Positions 25,061 through 32,495 of a stretch of DNA of 40,800 nucleotides are shown piece by piece. Origin of the DNA: JANNOG01 sp050329415 (GTDB lineage: Bacteria; Actinomycetota; Actinomycetes; Actinomycetales; JBBAYJ01). Under the pieces are notes generated by a model. It ran no database searches. It saw only the letters and a list, made by a program, of their open reading frames with translations, and was not told where the DNA came from. Location of the stretch: the NCBI GenBank assembly GCA_050329415.1, contig JBHJOS010000059.1, positions 1-40,800 of the forward strand, in the 5' to 3' direction. Each line of letters opens with the position of its first letter. The stretch's first letter is position 1. Position numbers and translations under genes: made by a program.

Positions 25061-26854
25061 TCAGTCGACGAGTTCCGACAGCTCCAGCCACCGCTCCTCC
25101 AGCTGCCCGACGTCGGTCTGGAGCTGCCGCAGCTCGTCGGTGCACCGTTGCAGTCCCACGTAGTCGCTCTGGTCGTGCTCGGCCAGACGCCGGTGCACCG
25201 CGTCGATGCTGCCCGACACCCTCTCCAGTCGGCGCTCGATCGCGGCGATCTCCTTCTGGGTCGCCCTGCGCTGCGCACCCGACACCGGTGAGCCTGGCGC
25301 GGGCCCGGCCGTCGCCGGGGGATCGGGCCTGCCCGTCGGCGCCGCCGCCTGCTCCCGCCGCAGCCGCAGATACTCGTCGACCCCGCCCGGCACGTGCCGC
25401 AGCCGCCCGTCGAGGATCGCGTACTGCTGATCGGTGACCCGTTCCAGCAGGTACCGGTCGTGCGAGACCACGACCAGGGTGCCCGGCCACGAGTCGAGCA
25501 GGTCCTCCAACGCCGCGAGCAGGTCCGCGTCGACGTCGTTCGTCGGCTCGTCGAGGGCGAGCAGGTTGGGCTCGCCGAGCAGCACCAGCAGCAGCTGCAA
25601 CCGCCGCTTCTGACCGCCCGAGAGGTCGTCGACGCGAGCGGACAGGTGCTCGCGGGCGAAACCCAGCCGTTCCAGCAGTTGGGCCGGCGTGTGGTCCTTG
25701 CCGTCGATGGTGAACGTGGTCCTGGTCCGCGCCAGCACCTCCCGCACCCGGTCGCCGCCGATCTCGACCAGCTGGGAGAACTGCTGGTCCAGCACCCCGA
25801 CCCGCACCGTCTTCCCCCGCTTGACCCGGCCGCCGGTCGGCTCGACGGTCCCGCAGACCAACCCGAGCAGGGTGGACTTGCCCGCACCGTTGGTACCGAG
25901 GATCCCCGTGCGCTCGCCCGGCGCGAGTCGCCACGTCACGTCCCGCAGCACCTCCCGGTCGCCGAAGCGGACACTCACGTTCTCGAGGTCGACGACGTCC
26001 TTGCCGAGCCGGGCCACCGCGAGGCGCTGCAACTCGACCGGATCACGCACCGGCGGCACGTCCTGGATCAGCTGGTTGGCCGCATCGATCCGGAACTTCG
26101 GCTTCGACGTCCGGGCCGGCGGCCCGCGGCGCAGCCAGGCCAGTTCCTTGCGCAGGAGGTTCTGCCGCCGGCTCGCGGCGGCCGCCGCCATCCGGTCCCG
26201 CTCCACCCGCTGGAGCACGTAGGACGCGTACCCGCCCTCGAAGGGCTCGACCACCCGGTCATGGACCTCCCAGGTCTCCGTGCACACCTCGTCGAGGAAC
26301 CACCGGTCATGGGTGACGACCAGCAGACCGCCGGCGTGGCGCGCCCACCGGCGAGTGAGGTGGTCGGCCAGCCAGGCGATGCCCTCGACGTCGAGATGGT
26401 TCGTCGGCTCGTCCAGCGCGACGACGTCCCAGTCGCCCACGAGCAGCGCCGCCAGCGCCACCCGGCGCCGCTGCCCGCCGCTGAGGGTCCCGACGCTGGT
26501 CTGCCACCCGACGTCCGGGACCAGCCCGCCGATCACGGCGCGAACGGCCGCATCACCCGCCCACTCGTGCTCGGGGCGGTCACCGACGATGACGTGCCCG
26601 ACGGTGGCCCCGGGGTCGAGGTCGTCGCCCTGGCCGAGGAAGCCGAACCGGACCCCGTTGCGGCGCGTCACCCGGCCCGCCTGCGGCTCGATCCGCCCGG
26701 CGAGCATCCCCAGCAGGCTCGACTTGCCGTCGCCGTTGCGGCCCACGACCCCGATCCGGTCGCCCTCCTCGACACCCACGGTCAGGGAGTCGAAGACCAC
26801 CCGCGTCGGGTACTCCAGACGCAGGCCCTCGGCCCCCAGCAGATGCGCTGCCAT
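25061..26854 (-). CDS. ABC-F family ATPase (Uup-like, two ATP-binding domains)
   Basis: This gene encodes 597 residues from an ATG with GGAGGGG five bases upstream. Two full ATPase domains are present. The first has Walker A Gly-Arg-Asn-Gly-Asp-Gly-Lys-Ser, signature Leu-Ser-Gly-Gly-Gln and Walker B ending Asp-Glu-Pro-Thr-Asn-His-Leu-Asp. The second has Gly-Thr-Asn-Gly-Ala-Gly-Lys-Ser, Leu-Ser-Gly-Gly-Gln and Asp-Glu-Pro-Thr-Asn-Asp-Val-Asp. A basic linker joins them and a C-terminal coiled coil (about 530-597) follows. No membrane segments exist, which fits ABC-F proteins that act on ribosomes or, for Uup, on DNA-related processes. The C-terminal coiled coil favours the Uup group. It converges on the TetR gene with 17 bases between. 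Confidence 0.93.
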   Translation of the reverse strand: MAAHLLGAEGLRLEYPTRVVFDSLTVGVEEGDRIGVVGRNGDGKSSLLGMLAGRIEPQAGRVTRRNGVRFGFLGQGDDLDPGATVGHVIVGDRPEHEWAGDAAVRAVIGGLVPDVGWQTSVGTLSGGQRRRVALAALLVGDWDVVALDEPTNHLDVEGIAWLADHLTRRWARHAGGLLVVTHDRWFLDEVCTETWEVHDRVVEPFEGGYASYVLQRVERDRMAAAAASRRQNLLRKELAWLRRGPPARTSKPKFRIDAANQLIQDVPPVRDPVELQRLAVARLGKDVVDLENVSVRFGDREVLRDVTWRLAPGERTGILGTNGAGKSTLLGLVCGTVEPTGGRVKRGKTVRVGVLDQQFSQLVEIGGDRVREVLARTRTTFTIDGKDHTPAQLLERLGFAREHLSARVDDLSGGQKRRLQLLLVLLGEPNLLALDEPTNDVDADLLAALEDLLDSWPGTLVVVSHDRYLLERVTDQQYAILDGRLRHVPGGVDEYLRLRREQAAAPTGRPDPPATAGPAPGSPVSGAQRRATQKEIAAIERRLERVSGSIDAVHRRLAEHDQSDYVGLQRCTDELRQLQTDVGQLEERWLELSELVD

Positions 26855-26908
26855 CAGCGCCCCTCCCCCGGCAGCACACGGGACCAACGGGCCCCGGCCC
26901 GCCCGCCC

Positions 26909-27853
26909 TCAGTCGGCGACATCGACGATGCGGCATCCGGGCACCGGGCCGTCGGCGCGCAGCACGGTCCGCACGCCCGCCAGCCCGTCGAGGGCGACGA
27001 CGAGCTCGTCCGCCTGGTCGGGGTCCTCCGCGAGGACGGCGACGGTCGGCCCGGACCCCGAGACCACAGCCCCGGGGACCTGCAGGTCGAGCGCGTGGTC
27101 GAGCACCCGCCCCAGGGCCGGACGCAGCGAGACGGCGGCGACCTGCAGGTCGTTGCGCAGCCCAGTGCCGAGGGCCGACGGGTCCCCGGCCCGCAGCGCC
27201 GCCATGACCCGGTCGGACACCCGCGGCCGGGGGACGTCGCGGCCCTCGCGCAGGCGGTCCAGCTCGGCGTAGACGGCGGGCGTGGGCAGTTCCCCGTCGG
27301 CGACCAGGAGGACCCAGTGCCACTGGCCGTGCGCCAGGGCAGGCGTCAGTCGGTCACCCCGGCCGGTCCCGACGGCGGTGCCCCCCATGAGGGCGAACGG
27401 GACGTCGCTGCCGAGCCGGGCAGCGGCGGCGTGGACCTCGGCGCGCGACAACCGCAGCCCCCACAGCGCGTCGCAGGCGACGAGGGAGGCGGCCGCGTCG
27501 GCCGAACCGCCCGCCATGCCGCCCGCGACGGGGATCCGCTTGTCGATGTGCAGGCGCACGCCGAGGCGCTCGGCGTCGGCGTCGTCGGCGTGGTCGATGA
27601 GCAGGCGAGCCGCCCGAGCCGCGAGGTTGGACTCGTCCCGGGGGACGGAGGTGACGTCGACCCCGCCCGCGCCGGTGACGAGGACCTCGACGACCCCGGG
27701 AGCGGCCGGGGTCGCCGTGACCTCGTCGTACAGGGAGACGGCGAGGAACACGGTGGCGAGCGGGTGGTACCCGTCCGGTCCCGGGCGGCCGACCGCCAGC
27801 TGGAGATTGATCTTCGCGGGCGCCCGCACGGTGACGGACGTCGGCGACCTCAT
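26909..27853 (-). CDS. ispE: 4-diphosphocytidyl-2-C-methyl-D-erythritol kinase
   Basis: This 314-residue GHMP kinase phosphorylates CDP-methylerythritol in the MEP isoprenoid pathway. Key motifs are Ala-Pro-Ala-Lys-Ile-Asn-Leu near residue 11, Asp-Gly-Tyr-His-Pro-Leu, and the phosphate loop Pro-Val-Ala-Gly-Gly-Met-Ala-Gly-Gly-Ser-Ala-Asp-Ala-Ala. Gly-Ser-Gly-Pro-Thr is the third GHMP motif near the C-terminus. It starts 11 bases after the rsmA stop. A TAGCCT hexamer eight bases ahead of the ATG overlaps that stop and could give an internal short-leader transcript. The rsmA-ispE order is conserved in actinobacteria. Confidence 0.96.
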   Translation of the reverse strand: MRSPTSVTVRAPAKINLQLAVGRPGPDGYHPLATVFLAVSLYDEVTATPAAPGVVEVLVTGAGGVDVTSVPRDESNLAARAARLLIDHADDADAERLGVRLHIDKRIPVAGGMAGGSADAAASLVACDALWGLRLSRAEVHAAAARLGSDVPFALMGGTAVGTGRGDRLTPALAHGQWHWVLLVADGELPTPAVYAELDRLREGRDVPRPRVSDRVMAALRAGDPSALGTGLRNDLQVAAVSLRPALGRVLDHALDLQVPGAVVSGSGPTVAVLAEDPDQADELVVALDGLAGVRTVLRADGPVPGCRIVDVAD

Positions 27854-27864
27854 GGCGACCGAGG

Positions 27865-28749
27865 CTAGCCGGGGGGTGACACCTCCAGCGCGGCGGCGAG
27901 GCGGACGAAGGCTGCGACGTCCAACTGCTCGCCCCGGGTCAGCGGGTCGACGCCCGCCGCGGCGAGTGCGGCGGCGGCGGCCGCCGGCGACCCCGCGAGC
28001 GGCGCCAGGGCCCCCCGCAGGCCCTTGCGTCGCTGGGCGAAGGCGGCGTCCACGCAGGCGAAGGTCGCCTCCCGCAGTCCCGCGGAGCCGGGGGTCTCCC
28101 GGCGGGTCAGGGCCACGAGCCCGCTGTCGACGCGCGGTGCGGGCCAGAACACCGACGGGGGGACCGAGCCTGCGCGGCGCGCCCGCGCGTACCAGGCGAG
28201 CTTGACCGTGGGAGCGCCGTACACCCGGGAGCCGGGGGCAGCGGTGAGCCGGTCGGCGACCTCGGCCTGGACCATGACGACGCCTGACGCGACGGACGGC
28301 ACCCGCTCCAGCACCGTGAGCAGCACCGGTACCGCGACGTTGTAGGGCAGGTTGGCGGCGAGCACGGTGGGCGGGCCGTGCGGTCCGGTCACGAGGCGGG
28401 CGTCGAGGCGCACTGCGTCGGCCACGACGACGTGGAGGCGGTCCCCGGCGTCCGGCAGGTGGGCCTCGACCGTCCGCGGCAGCCTGGCCGCGAGCCGCTC
28501 GTCGATCTCGACCGCGACCACGGCCGCCCCCGCCGCCAGCAGGGGCAGGGTGAGCGAGCCCAGTCCGGGGCCCACCTCGAGGACGACGTCGCCGTCGCGG
28601 ACGCCGGCGAGGCGGACGATGCGTTCCACCGTGGCCGGGTCGACGACGAAGTTCTGGCCGCGTGCCTTGGCCGGGCGCAGGCCGAGGTCCGCCGCCAGCC
28701 GGCGGACCTCGGTCGCCCCGAGCCGACCCGGGTGCGGGGTCCGGCTCAG
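27865..28749 (-). CDS. rsmA: 16S rRNA adenine dimethyltransferase; start codon appears to be CTG
   Basis: This enzyme dimethylates two adjacent adenines at the 3' end of 16S rRNA. The methyltransferase core has Gly-Gln-Asn-Phe-Val-Val-Asp, Glu-Val-Gly-Pro-Gly-Leu-Gly-Ser-Leu-Thr, and Asn-Leu-Pro-Tyr-Asn-Val as the catalytic motif. The only ordinary start in the frame is a GTG at 28629, but it lies after the conserved Gly-Gln-Asn-Phe segment, so that start would delete an essential part. Reading further up, no ATG, GTG or TTG occurs through at least 28980. A CTG at 28749, seven bases past the rpf stop, gives a normal 294-residue protein (Leu-Gly-Ala-Thr-Glu-Val-Arg-Arg-Leu-Ala). A non-canonical start or a sequence error is implied. 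Confidence 0.85.
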   Translation of the reverse strand: MSRTPHPGRLGATEVRRLAADLGLRPAKARGQNFVVDPATVERIVRLAGVRDGDVVLEVGPGLGSLTLPLLAAGAAVVAVEIDERLAARLPRTVEAHLPDAGDRLHVVVADAVRLDARLVTGPHGPPTVLAANLPYNVAVPVLLTVLERVPSVASGVVMVQAEVADRLTAAPGSRVYGAPTVKLAWYARARRAGSVPPSVFWPAPRVDSGLVALTRRETPGSAGLREATFACVDAAFAQRRKGLRGALAPLAGSPAAAAAALAAAGVDPLTRGEQLDVAAFVRLAAALEVSPPG

Positions 28750-28756
28750 TCGCGCG

Positions 28757-30271
28757 TCACGTGTAGAGGCGCGAGCCGCAGCTCGGCCACGGGGAGTCGC
28801 CCCGCTGCTGGTACAGCAGTTTCGCCCGGTACGTCTGCTCGTCGGCGGGGGCGTCGCTGGCCACCCCGCTGCCGCCGACCGACTGCCAGGTGCGGGCGTC
28901 GAACTGGTACAGCCCGTGGTAGAGGCCGTTGGACGACACGATCGAGGGGTTGCCGCCGGACTCGCACTGGGCCAGCGCCGCCCAGTTCAGGCTGTCGACG
29001 TCGCCGCCGACGTTCGGCGAGGTGCCGCCGGCGGGGCGCGGCTTGGTGCCACTGAGGACGACCCGCTCGACCGGCTCGGAGGACACCACACGGGAGACCT
29101 CGGCCCTCGACTCCTCGACCCCGTCGACGGTGGTCACCGTCCACGTCACGGCCTCGGTCCCGGGCCGGCCCGCCTCCTGGACCTCGGTCTCGCCCTCGAA
29201 CAGGTCGGCGGTCTCGACCGTGCGGGTCGGGGCCGGGACCTCGACGGCCTCCTCGACGGTGGCGACGTCGACCTTCCGGTGGGTGATCCGCAGGCCCGCC
29301 GTCACCAGGGTGTCGGCGGCCGGCTCGACGCGGTCGTCACCGTCGGCGGCGACCCCGGCCTCCGCGAGGACGTCGGCGACGGTGCGCCCGGTGGAGGTGA
29401 AGGCCTGCTCGCCGCCGGCCGTCACGAGGACGACGTCCTTGGGGGTCGTCACCGCGACGGCCAGTCCCTGGCGGCCGATCGGCGCCGACCGTGACACCGA
29501 GAGGGCGGCGCCCTCGAAGCGCAGGTCGAGCGCGGCGATGGCCTCCTCGACCGTGAGCCCGGTCGTCCAGTACGTGCGCTCCTCGCCGTCGACGTCCACC
29601 GTCAGGGGCCGGCCATAGCGCACGGTCACGGTGCCGCCGTCGGCGACGCTCTCGCCCACGGCGGGCGACACGTAGTCCCGCTCGCCCACCTCGACGCCGG
29701 CCTCGGCCAGCGCGTCGGACACCCCGCTGCCGAGGAAGCTCACCTGCTGGGTCTGCCCGTCGACGTCGACCGTCACGGTGCGCTCGAGAACCGCGACTGC
29801 GATCACGGTGGTGAGGAGGACGGCCAGGGCGGACGCCGCGGCCGCGGCCCGCACCACCAGCCCGCGCCGGGAGCGGCCGAGGAGCACCGCCGTGAAGCGG
29901 TCCCTTCCGTCGTCGGCCACGCCGGTGCCCGGGACGTCGGCGCGGTCGCGGGGGGCGCCGCTGGGCAGCTCGGAGGGTCGGGCCGACAGGCCGACGGGCG
30001 ACCCGGGCGCCCACGGGGATGCGGGCTCTGCGGTGGCGAGCGTGACGGGTGTGGCTGGGGACGCCAGCGGCGCCGTGGGGGCGGGGACGACGGGGACGGG
30101 ACTCGTGTCGTCCGCCGCGCCGAGGACCGCAGCGGATGCGGGGACGACGGGCACGGGACTCGTGTCGTCAGGCGCAGGGCCGAGGACCGGAGTGGCCTCG
30201 GGGACGACGGGCGGGACACCGACCGCACGGCGGCCGGTCGGGCGGGTGAAGAGGCTCTCGGGTTGCGGCAC
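28757..30271 (-). CDS. rpfB: Resuscitation-promoting factor, RpfB-like
   Basis: This 504-residue cell-wall muralytic factor would help exit from dormancy and growth. From the chosen GTG (GTGs two and three codons earlier also fit) it has a ~138-residue Pro/Ala-rich N-terminal region and one transmembrane helix (about 140-162). Three DUF348 modules follow (about 165-205, 222-262, 275-317), then a G5 domain (about 335-410), and a C-terminal lysozyme-like Rpf domain (426-504) with catalytic Glu437 in Gln-Cys-Glu-Ser-Gly-Gly-Asn. The order matches M. tuberculosis RpfB, but that protein is, as I recall, a lipoprotein; here I see no lipobox and a long cytoplasmic head instead. The tatD-rpfB-rsmA-ispE order is conserved. 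Confidence 0.93.
   Translation of the reverse strand: MPQPESLFTRPTGRRAVGVPPVVPEATPVLGPAPDDTSPVPVVPASAAVLGAADDTSPVPVVPAPTAPLASPATPVTLATAEPASPWAPGSPVGLSARPSELPSGAPRDRADVPGTGVADDGRDRFTAVLLGRSRRGLVVRAAAAASALAVLLTTVIAVAVLERTVTVDVDGQTQQVSFLGSGVSDALAEAGVEVGERDYVSPAVGESVADGGTVTVRYGRPLTVDVDGEERTYWTTGLTVEEAIAALDLRFEGAALSVSRSAPIGRQGLAVAVTTPKDVVLVTAGGEQAFTSTGRTVADVLAEAGVAADGDDRVEPAADTLVTAGLRITHRKVDVATVEEAVEVPAPTRTVETADLFEGETEVQEAGRPGTEAVTWTVTTVDGVEESRAEVSRVVSSEPVERVVLSGTKPRPAGGTSPNVGGDVDSLNWAALAQCESGGNPSIVSSNGLYHGLYQFDARTWQSVGGSGVASDAPADEQTYRAKLLYQQRGDSPWPSCGSRLYT
30082..30169. repeat. In-gene 57-bp direct repeat in rpfB
   Basis: A 31-base segment starting CGGGGACGACGGG recurs with one mismatch at an offset of 57 bases (30082-30112 and 30139-30169). 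The offset is a multiple of three, so it makes a 19-residue repeat centred on Asp-Asp-Thr-Ser-Pro-Val-Pro-Val-Val-Pro-Ala in the cytoplasmic head. Confidence 0.85.
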
Positions 30272-30341
30272 GCACACCACCAGGACGTCGGGCCGGGCGC
30301 CGACGAGGGCCGCGGGGCGGCCGGGTTCACACAGGAGTCGT

Positions 30342-30358
30342 CGGACCCCGGAGGTCCG
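30342..30358 (-). promoter_or_regulatory. 5'-leader hairpin of rpfB
   Basis: CGGACC-CCGGA-GGTCCG forms a 6-bp stem with a 5-base loop, just downstream of the candidate rpfB -10 element and therefore near the 5' end of its ~80-base leader. I find no match to a riboswitch class that I know. Confidence 0.4.
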
Positions 30359-30362
30359 CCGC

Positions 30363-30393
30363 AAGGTAGACGAGAGCGGCGCCGCCCCGCCAA
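30363..30393 (-). promoter_or_regulatory. Candidate rpfB promoter
   Basis: Reading leftward, TTGGCG (30388-30393) and TACCTT (30363-30368) resemble -35 and -10 elements, although the 19-base spacing is long. The shifted TCTACC gives 17. They lie in the 154-base gap between tatD and rpfB. Confidence 0.4.
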
Positions 30394-30434
30394 TCCGGCA
30401 CGCCGAACGCCGTGACCGCGCCGCGATTCTCCCG

Positions 30435-31334
30435 TTATGTTCCCGTGACCTTCGGGCCCCACGGGCCGTACACGCGCTCGCTGGTGGCCGCGAGCGCCGC
30501 GCACAACTCGGCGAGGTCCTCCCCCCGCACCTCCGCCATGGCACGCACGGTCAAGGGGACCAGGTACGAGGCGTTGACCCGCCCCCGGTGGGGGTGCGGG
30601 GTGAGGAACGGCGCATCCGTCTCCACCAGCAGGTTCTCCTGGGGCACGACCCGCAGCGCCGCCCGCAGCGACTCGGCGTTGCGAAAGGTCACGACCCCGG
30701 CGAAGGACAGGTACCACCCGCGGTCGGCGCACCGCCGCGCCATCGCCGCGTCACCGGAGAAGCAGTGGAACACGGTGCGCTCCGGCGCCCCCTCGCTCTC
30801 GAGGACCCGCATCACGTCGCCATGGGCGTCCCGGTCGTGGATCTGCAGCGCCAGGCCGTGCCGCTTCGCGAGGTCGATGTGCGCCCGGAACGACCGCTCC
30901 TGGGCGTCGCGGCCCTCGGGTCCGGTCCGGAAGTGGTCGAGTCCGGTCTCGCCCACCACGCGCATCCGCGGGTGGTCGAGCAGGCCCTCGACCTCGGCCA
31001 GGGCCCGGTCCACGGCCGCGGCGCCGCCCGCCGCGGCCAGCCGCGCCGCCTCGTTGGGATGCAGCGCCACGCCGCCCACCAGCTCCGGCCGCTGGTCCAG
31101 CAGGTCTCGCGTCCACCGGGCCGAGGCCAGGTCGCAGCCGATCTGGACGGCGCGTGGCACGTTGACGCGGCGGGCCGCGGCGAGCAGGGACTCGACGACC
31201 TCGGGCCCGGGAGGACCGTCGCCCGGCCGGGACGACCGGTCCGCGAGATCCAGGTGGACGTGGTTGTCGACGACCGGCAGCGGCAACGGGTCCGGCTCCG
31301 GCGGACGCTCGGCGTCTGGGGACGTCACGGGCAC
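30435..31334 (-). CDS. tatD: TatD family metal-dependent DNase
   Basis: This is a TIM-barrel hydrolase of about 299 residues. The metal-binding motifs are in order: Asp-Asn-His-Val-His-Leu-Asp near the N-terminus, Gly-Glu-Thr-Gly-Leu-Asp-His in the middle, Gln-Ile-His-Asp-Arg-Asp-Ala-His, His-Cys-Phe-Ser-Gly and Glu-Thr-Asp-Ala-Pro near the C-terminus. TatD proteins have 3'-5' exonuclease activity on single-stranded nucleic acid. Start choice is uncertain: GTG at 31334 or the GTG two codons later; longer forms reach into the zinc-ribbon gene's upstream region. Adjacent rpfB supports the assignment. Confidence 0.93.
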   Translation of the reverse strand: MPVTSPDAERPPEPDPLPLPVVDNHVHLDLADRSSRPGDGPPGPEVVESLLAAARRVNVPRAVQIGCDLASARWTRDLLDQRPELVGGVALHPNEAARLAAAGGAAAVDRALAEVEGLLDHPRMRVVGETGLDHFRTGPEGRDAQERSFRAHIDLAKRHGLALQIHDRDAHGDVMRVLESEGAPERTVFHCFSGDAAMARRCADRGWYLSFAGVVTFRNAESLRAALRVVPQENLLVETDAPFLTPHPHRGRVNASYLVPLTVRAMAEVRGEDLAELCAALAATSERVYGPWGPKVTGT

Positions 31335-31428
31335 CGAGTGTGCCGCGCCCCCGGGCCGGGTCCGGCTCGGGGGCACGCCGCGCCGGACGTCCGGCACCGG
31401 CCGGCTCCCACGCGGCGTTCTCCGGGGC

Positions 31429-31755
31429 ATGGCGACCCTGACGTGCCCCAGGTGTCGTGGCGAGATGCACTCCTACGAGCGCAACGGCGTCACCGTCGAG
31501 CAGTGCACGGACTGCCGCGGGCTCTTCCTCGACCGCGGCGAGCTCGAACGCCTCGCGGCCGCGGAAGGCCAGTGGCATGACCGGCAACCTGCCGCCGCTC
31601 CCGCGCCGAGCCGCACCTCCCCGCCGGGGCAGGCTTACCCCCGCCGGTACGACGACGATGACGACGACCGCTGCCGCAGCCACCGGCACGGCGGCTACCC
31701 CTCCCACTATCAGGGCAAGCGGAAGAAGTCGTTCCTCGACGACCTCGTCGGCTGA
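31429..31755 (+). CDS. Small zinc-ribbon (zf-TFIIB type) protein
   Basis: This 108-residue protein has Cys-Pro-Arg-Cys near residue 6 and Cys-Thr-Asp-Cys-Arg-Gly-Leu-Phe-Leu-Asp-Arg-Gly-Glu-Leu-Glu, the typical TFIIB-like zinc ribbon of about 40 residues. The middle is Pro/Ala-rich, then comes a run of six Asp followed by Arg/Cys/His-rich sequence, and a basic Lys-Arg-Lys-Lys tail. Family members are of unknown function. It is divergent from tatD and faces a TetR gene across a large hairpin. No Shine-Dalgarno is obvious. Confidence 0.82.
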   Translation: MATLTCPRCRGEMHSYERNGVTVEQCTDCRGLFLDRGELERLAAAEGQWHDRQPAAAPAPSRTSPPGQAYPRRYDDDDDDRCRSHRHGGYPSHYQGKRKKSFLDDLVG

Positions 31756-31761
31756 CCGGCC

Positions 31762-31834
31762 CCCGCCCGCGAACTCCACGAAACCCCGGGGTCCCCGCCG
31801 CAGGACCCCGGGTTTCGTGGAGTTCGCGGGCGGG
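31762..31834. terminator. Near-perfect 32-bp hairpin between convergent genes
   Basis: Arms 31762-31794 and 31803-31834 are inverted copies with a single bulged C (33 against 32 bases) around an eight-base loop. The arms begin CCCGCCCGCGAACTCCACGA. The hairpin fills most of the gap between the zinc-ribbon stop and the TetR stop, with the TetR stop one base beyond it, and is the longest inverted repeat that I noticed in the window. It probably terminates both transcripts; its exceptional length suggests a mobile or dispersed repeat as well. Confidence 0.85.
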
Positions 31835-32446
31835 TCAGGGGTCCAGCAGGTGCAGCCGGGCGAGGAGCCTCCGGGCCAGTTCGAGCTGGCGGCGCGGGGG
31901 GTAGCGGTCGGGCTCGGACAGTGCGGAGGCTGCGATGCCGTCGGCGGCGCAGACGATCTCGTCGACGACGAGGCCCAGCTCCTCGTCGTCGACCTCCCGG
32001 CCGTCCTGGCGCAGTCGTTCGCCCAGCGCCTCGGCGACGAGGTCGTTCGTGGCCGCGGACCGCCGCGCCAGGCTCGCGGCCATCCGAGGGTCGCGGGCCG
32101 CCTCGGCGATCCCCACCACCCAGACCACGGCCTCGAGGCGGCGCGCCTCGTCGACGGGCAGGTACTCGGCGAGGGCGTCGAGCAGGGACCCCGAGCGGGC
32201 GGTCGCGACGAGGCGCGCCGTCGACTCCTCGCACACCACCCCCACCGCGTAGTCCAGCAGCTCCCGCCGCCCGGAGAAGTGGTGGGTGAGTGAGCCGGTG
32301 GTGCACCCCGCCTCGCGGGCGATCTCGCGCATGGACGCCCCGTCGATGCCGGCCCGGTCGATGACGCGATGGGCCGCGGCAGCGATCTCGCGCCGCCGGT
32401 CCGGTTGCCGGGGTGTCCGGCGCTCGCCTTGCGCGGTCGAGGACAC
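31835..32446 (-). CDS. TetR family repressor of the divergent MFS gene
   Basis: This gene encodes 203 residues from the GTG at 32446. I chose this start because TATGCT (TANNNT) lies exactly seven bases before it, which fits a leaderless transcript. The N-terminal TetR motif is clear: Arg-Glu-Ile-Ala-Ala-Ala-Ala-His-Arg-Val, then Ser-Met-Arg-Glu-Ile-Ala-Arg-Glu-Ala-Gly-Cys-Thr-Thr-Gly-Ser-Leu-Thr-His-His-Phe. The C-terminal part resembles TetR_C_6 type dimer domains. It divergently faces an MFS efflux-type gene, and two palindromes between them overlap its -10, so self-repression and repression of the transporter are expected. Confidence 0.9.
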   Translation of the reverse strand: MSSTAQGERRTPRQPDRRREIAAAAHRVIDRAGIDGASMREIAREAGCTTGSLTHHFSGRRELLDYAVGVVCEESTARLVATARSGSLLDALAEYLPVDEARRLEAVVWVVGIAEAARDPRMAASLARRSAATNDLVAEALGERLRQDGREVDDEELGLVVDEIVCAADGIAASALSEPDRYPPRRQLELARRLLARLHLLDP

Positions 32447-32455
32447 GACACCTAG

Positions 32456-32487
32456 CATAACGACCGTTGTGCATAACGTCCGTTATG
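32456..32487. promoter_or_regulatory. Two abutting 16-bp palindromic operators
   Basis: CATAACGACCGTTGTG (32456-32471) is directly followed by CATAACGTCCGTTATG (32472-32487). The second is a perfect palindrome about a 2-bp centre; the first has one mismatch. They overlap the TetR -10 (TATGCT on the minus strand) and end at the MFS ribosome site. A plus-strand TTGCGC (32429) and TAGCAT (32453) with 18 bases between is a possible MFS promoter. Confidence 0.85.
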
Positions 32488-32495
32488 GAGGGGTC

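Noticed and set aside
28629..28749. GTG 28629 as the rsmA start
   Set aside because: It would remove the conserved Gly-Gln-Asn-Phe segment.
30281..30434. c-di-AMP (ydaO-type) riboswitch ahead of rpfB
   Set aside because: Such riboswitches precede rpf genes in some actinobacteria, but I cannot find the expected conserved core here, and the leader is too short.
32286..32495. Upstream extension of the MFS frame
   Set aside because: It would cross the operators and the TetR coding region; GGAGG supports ATG 32496.
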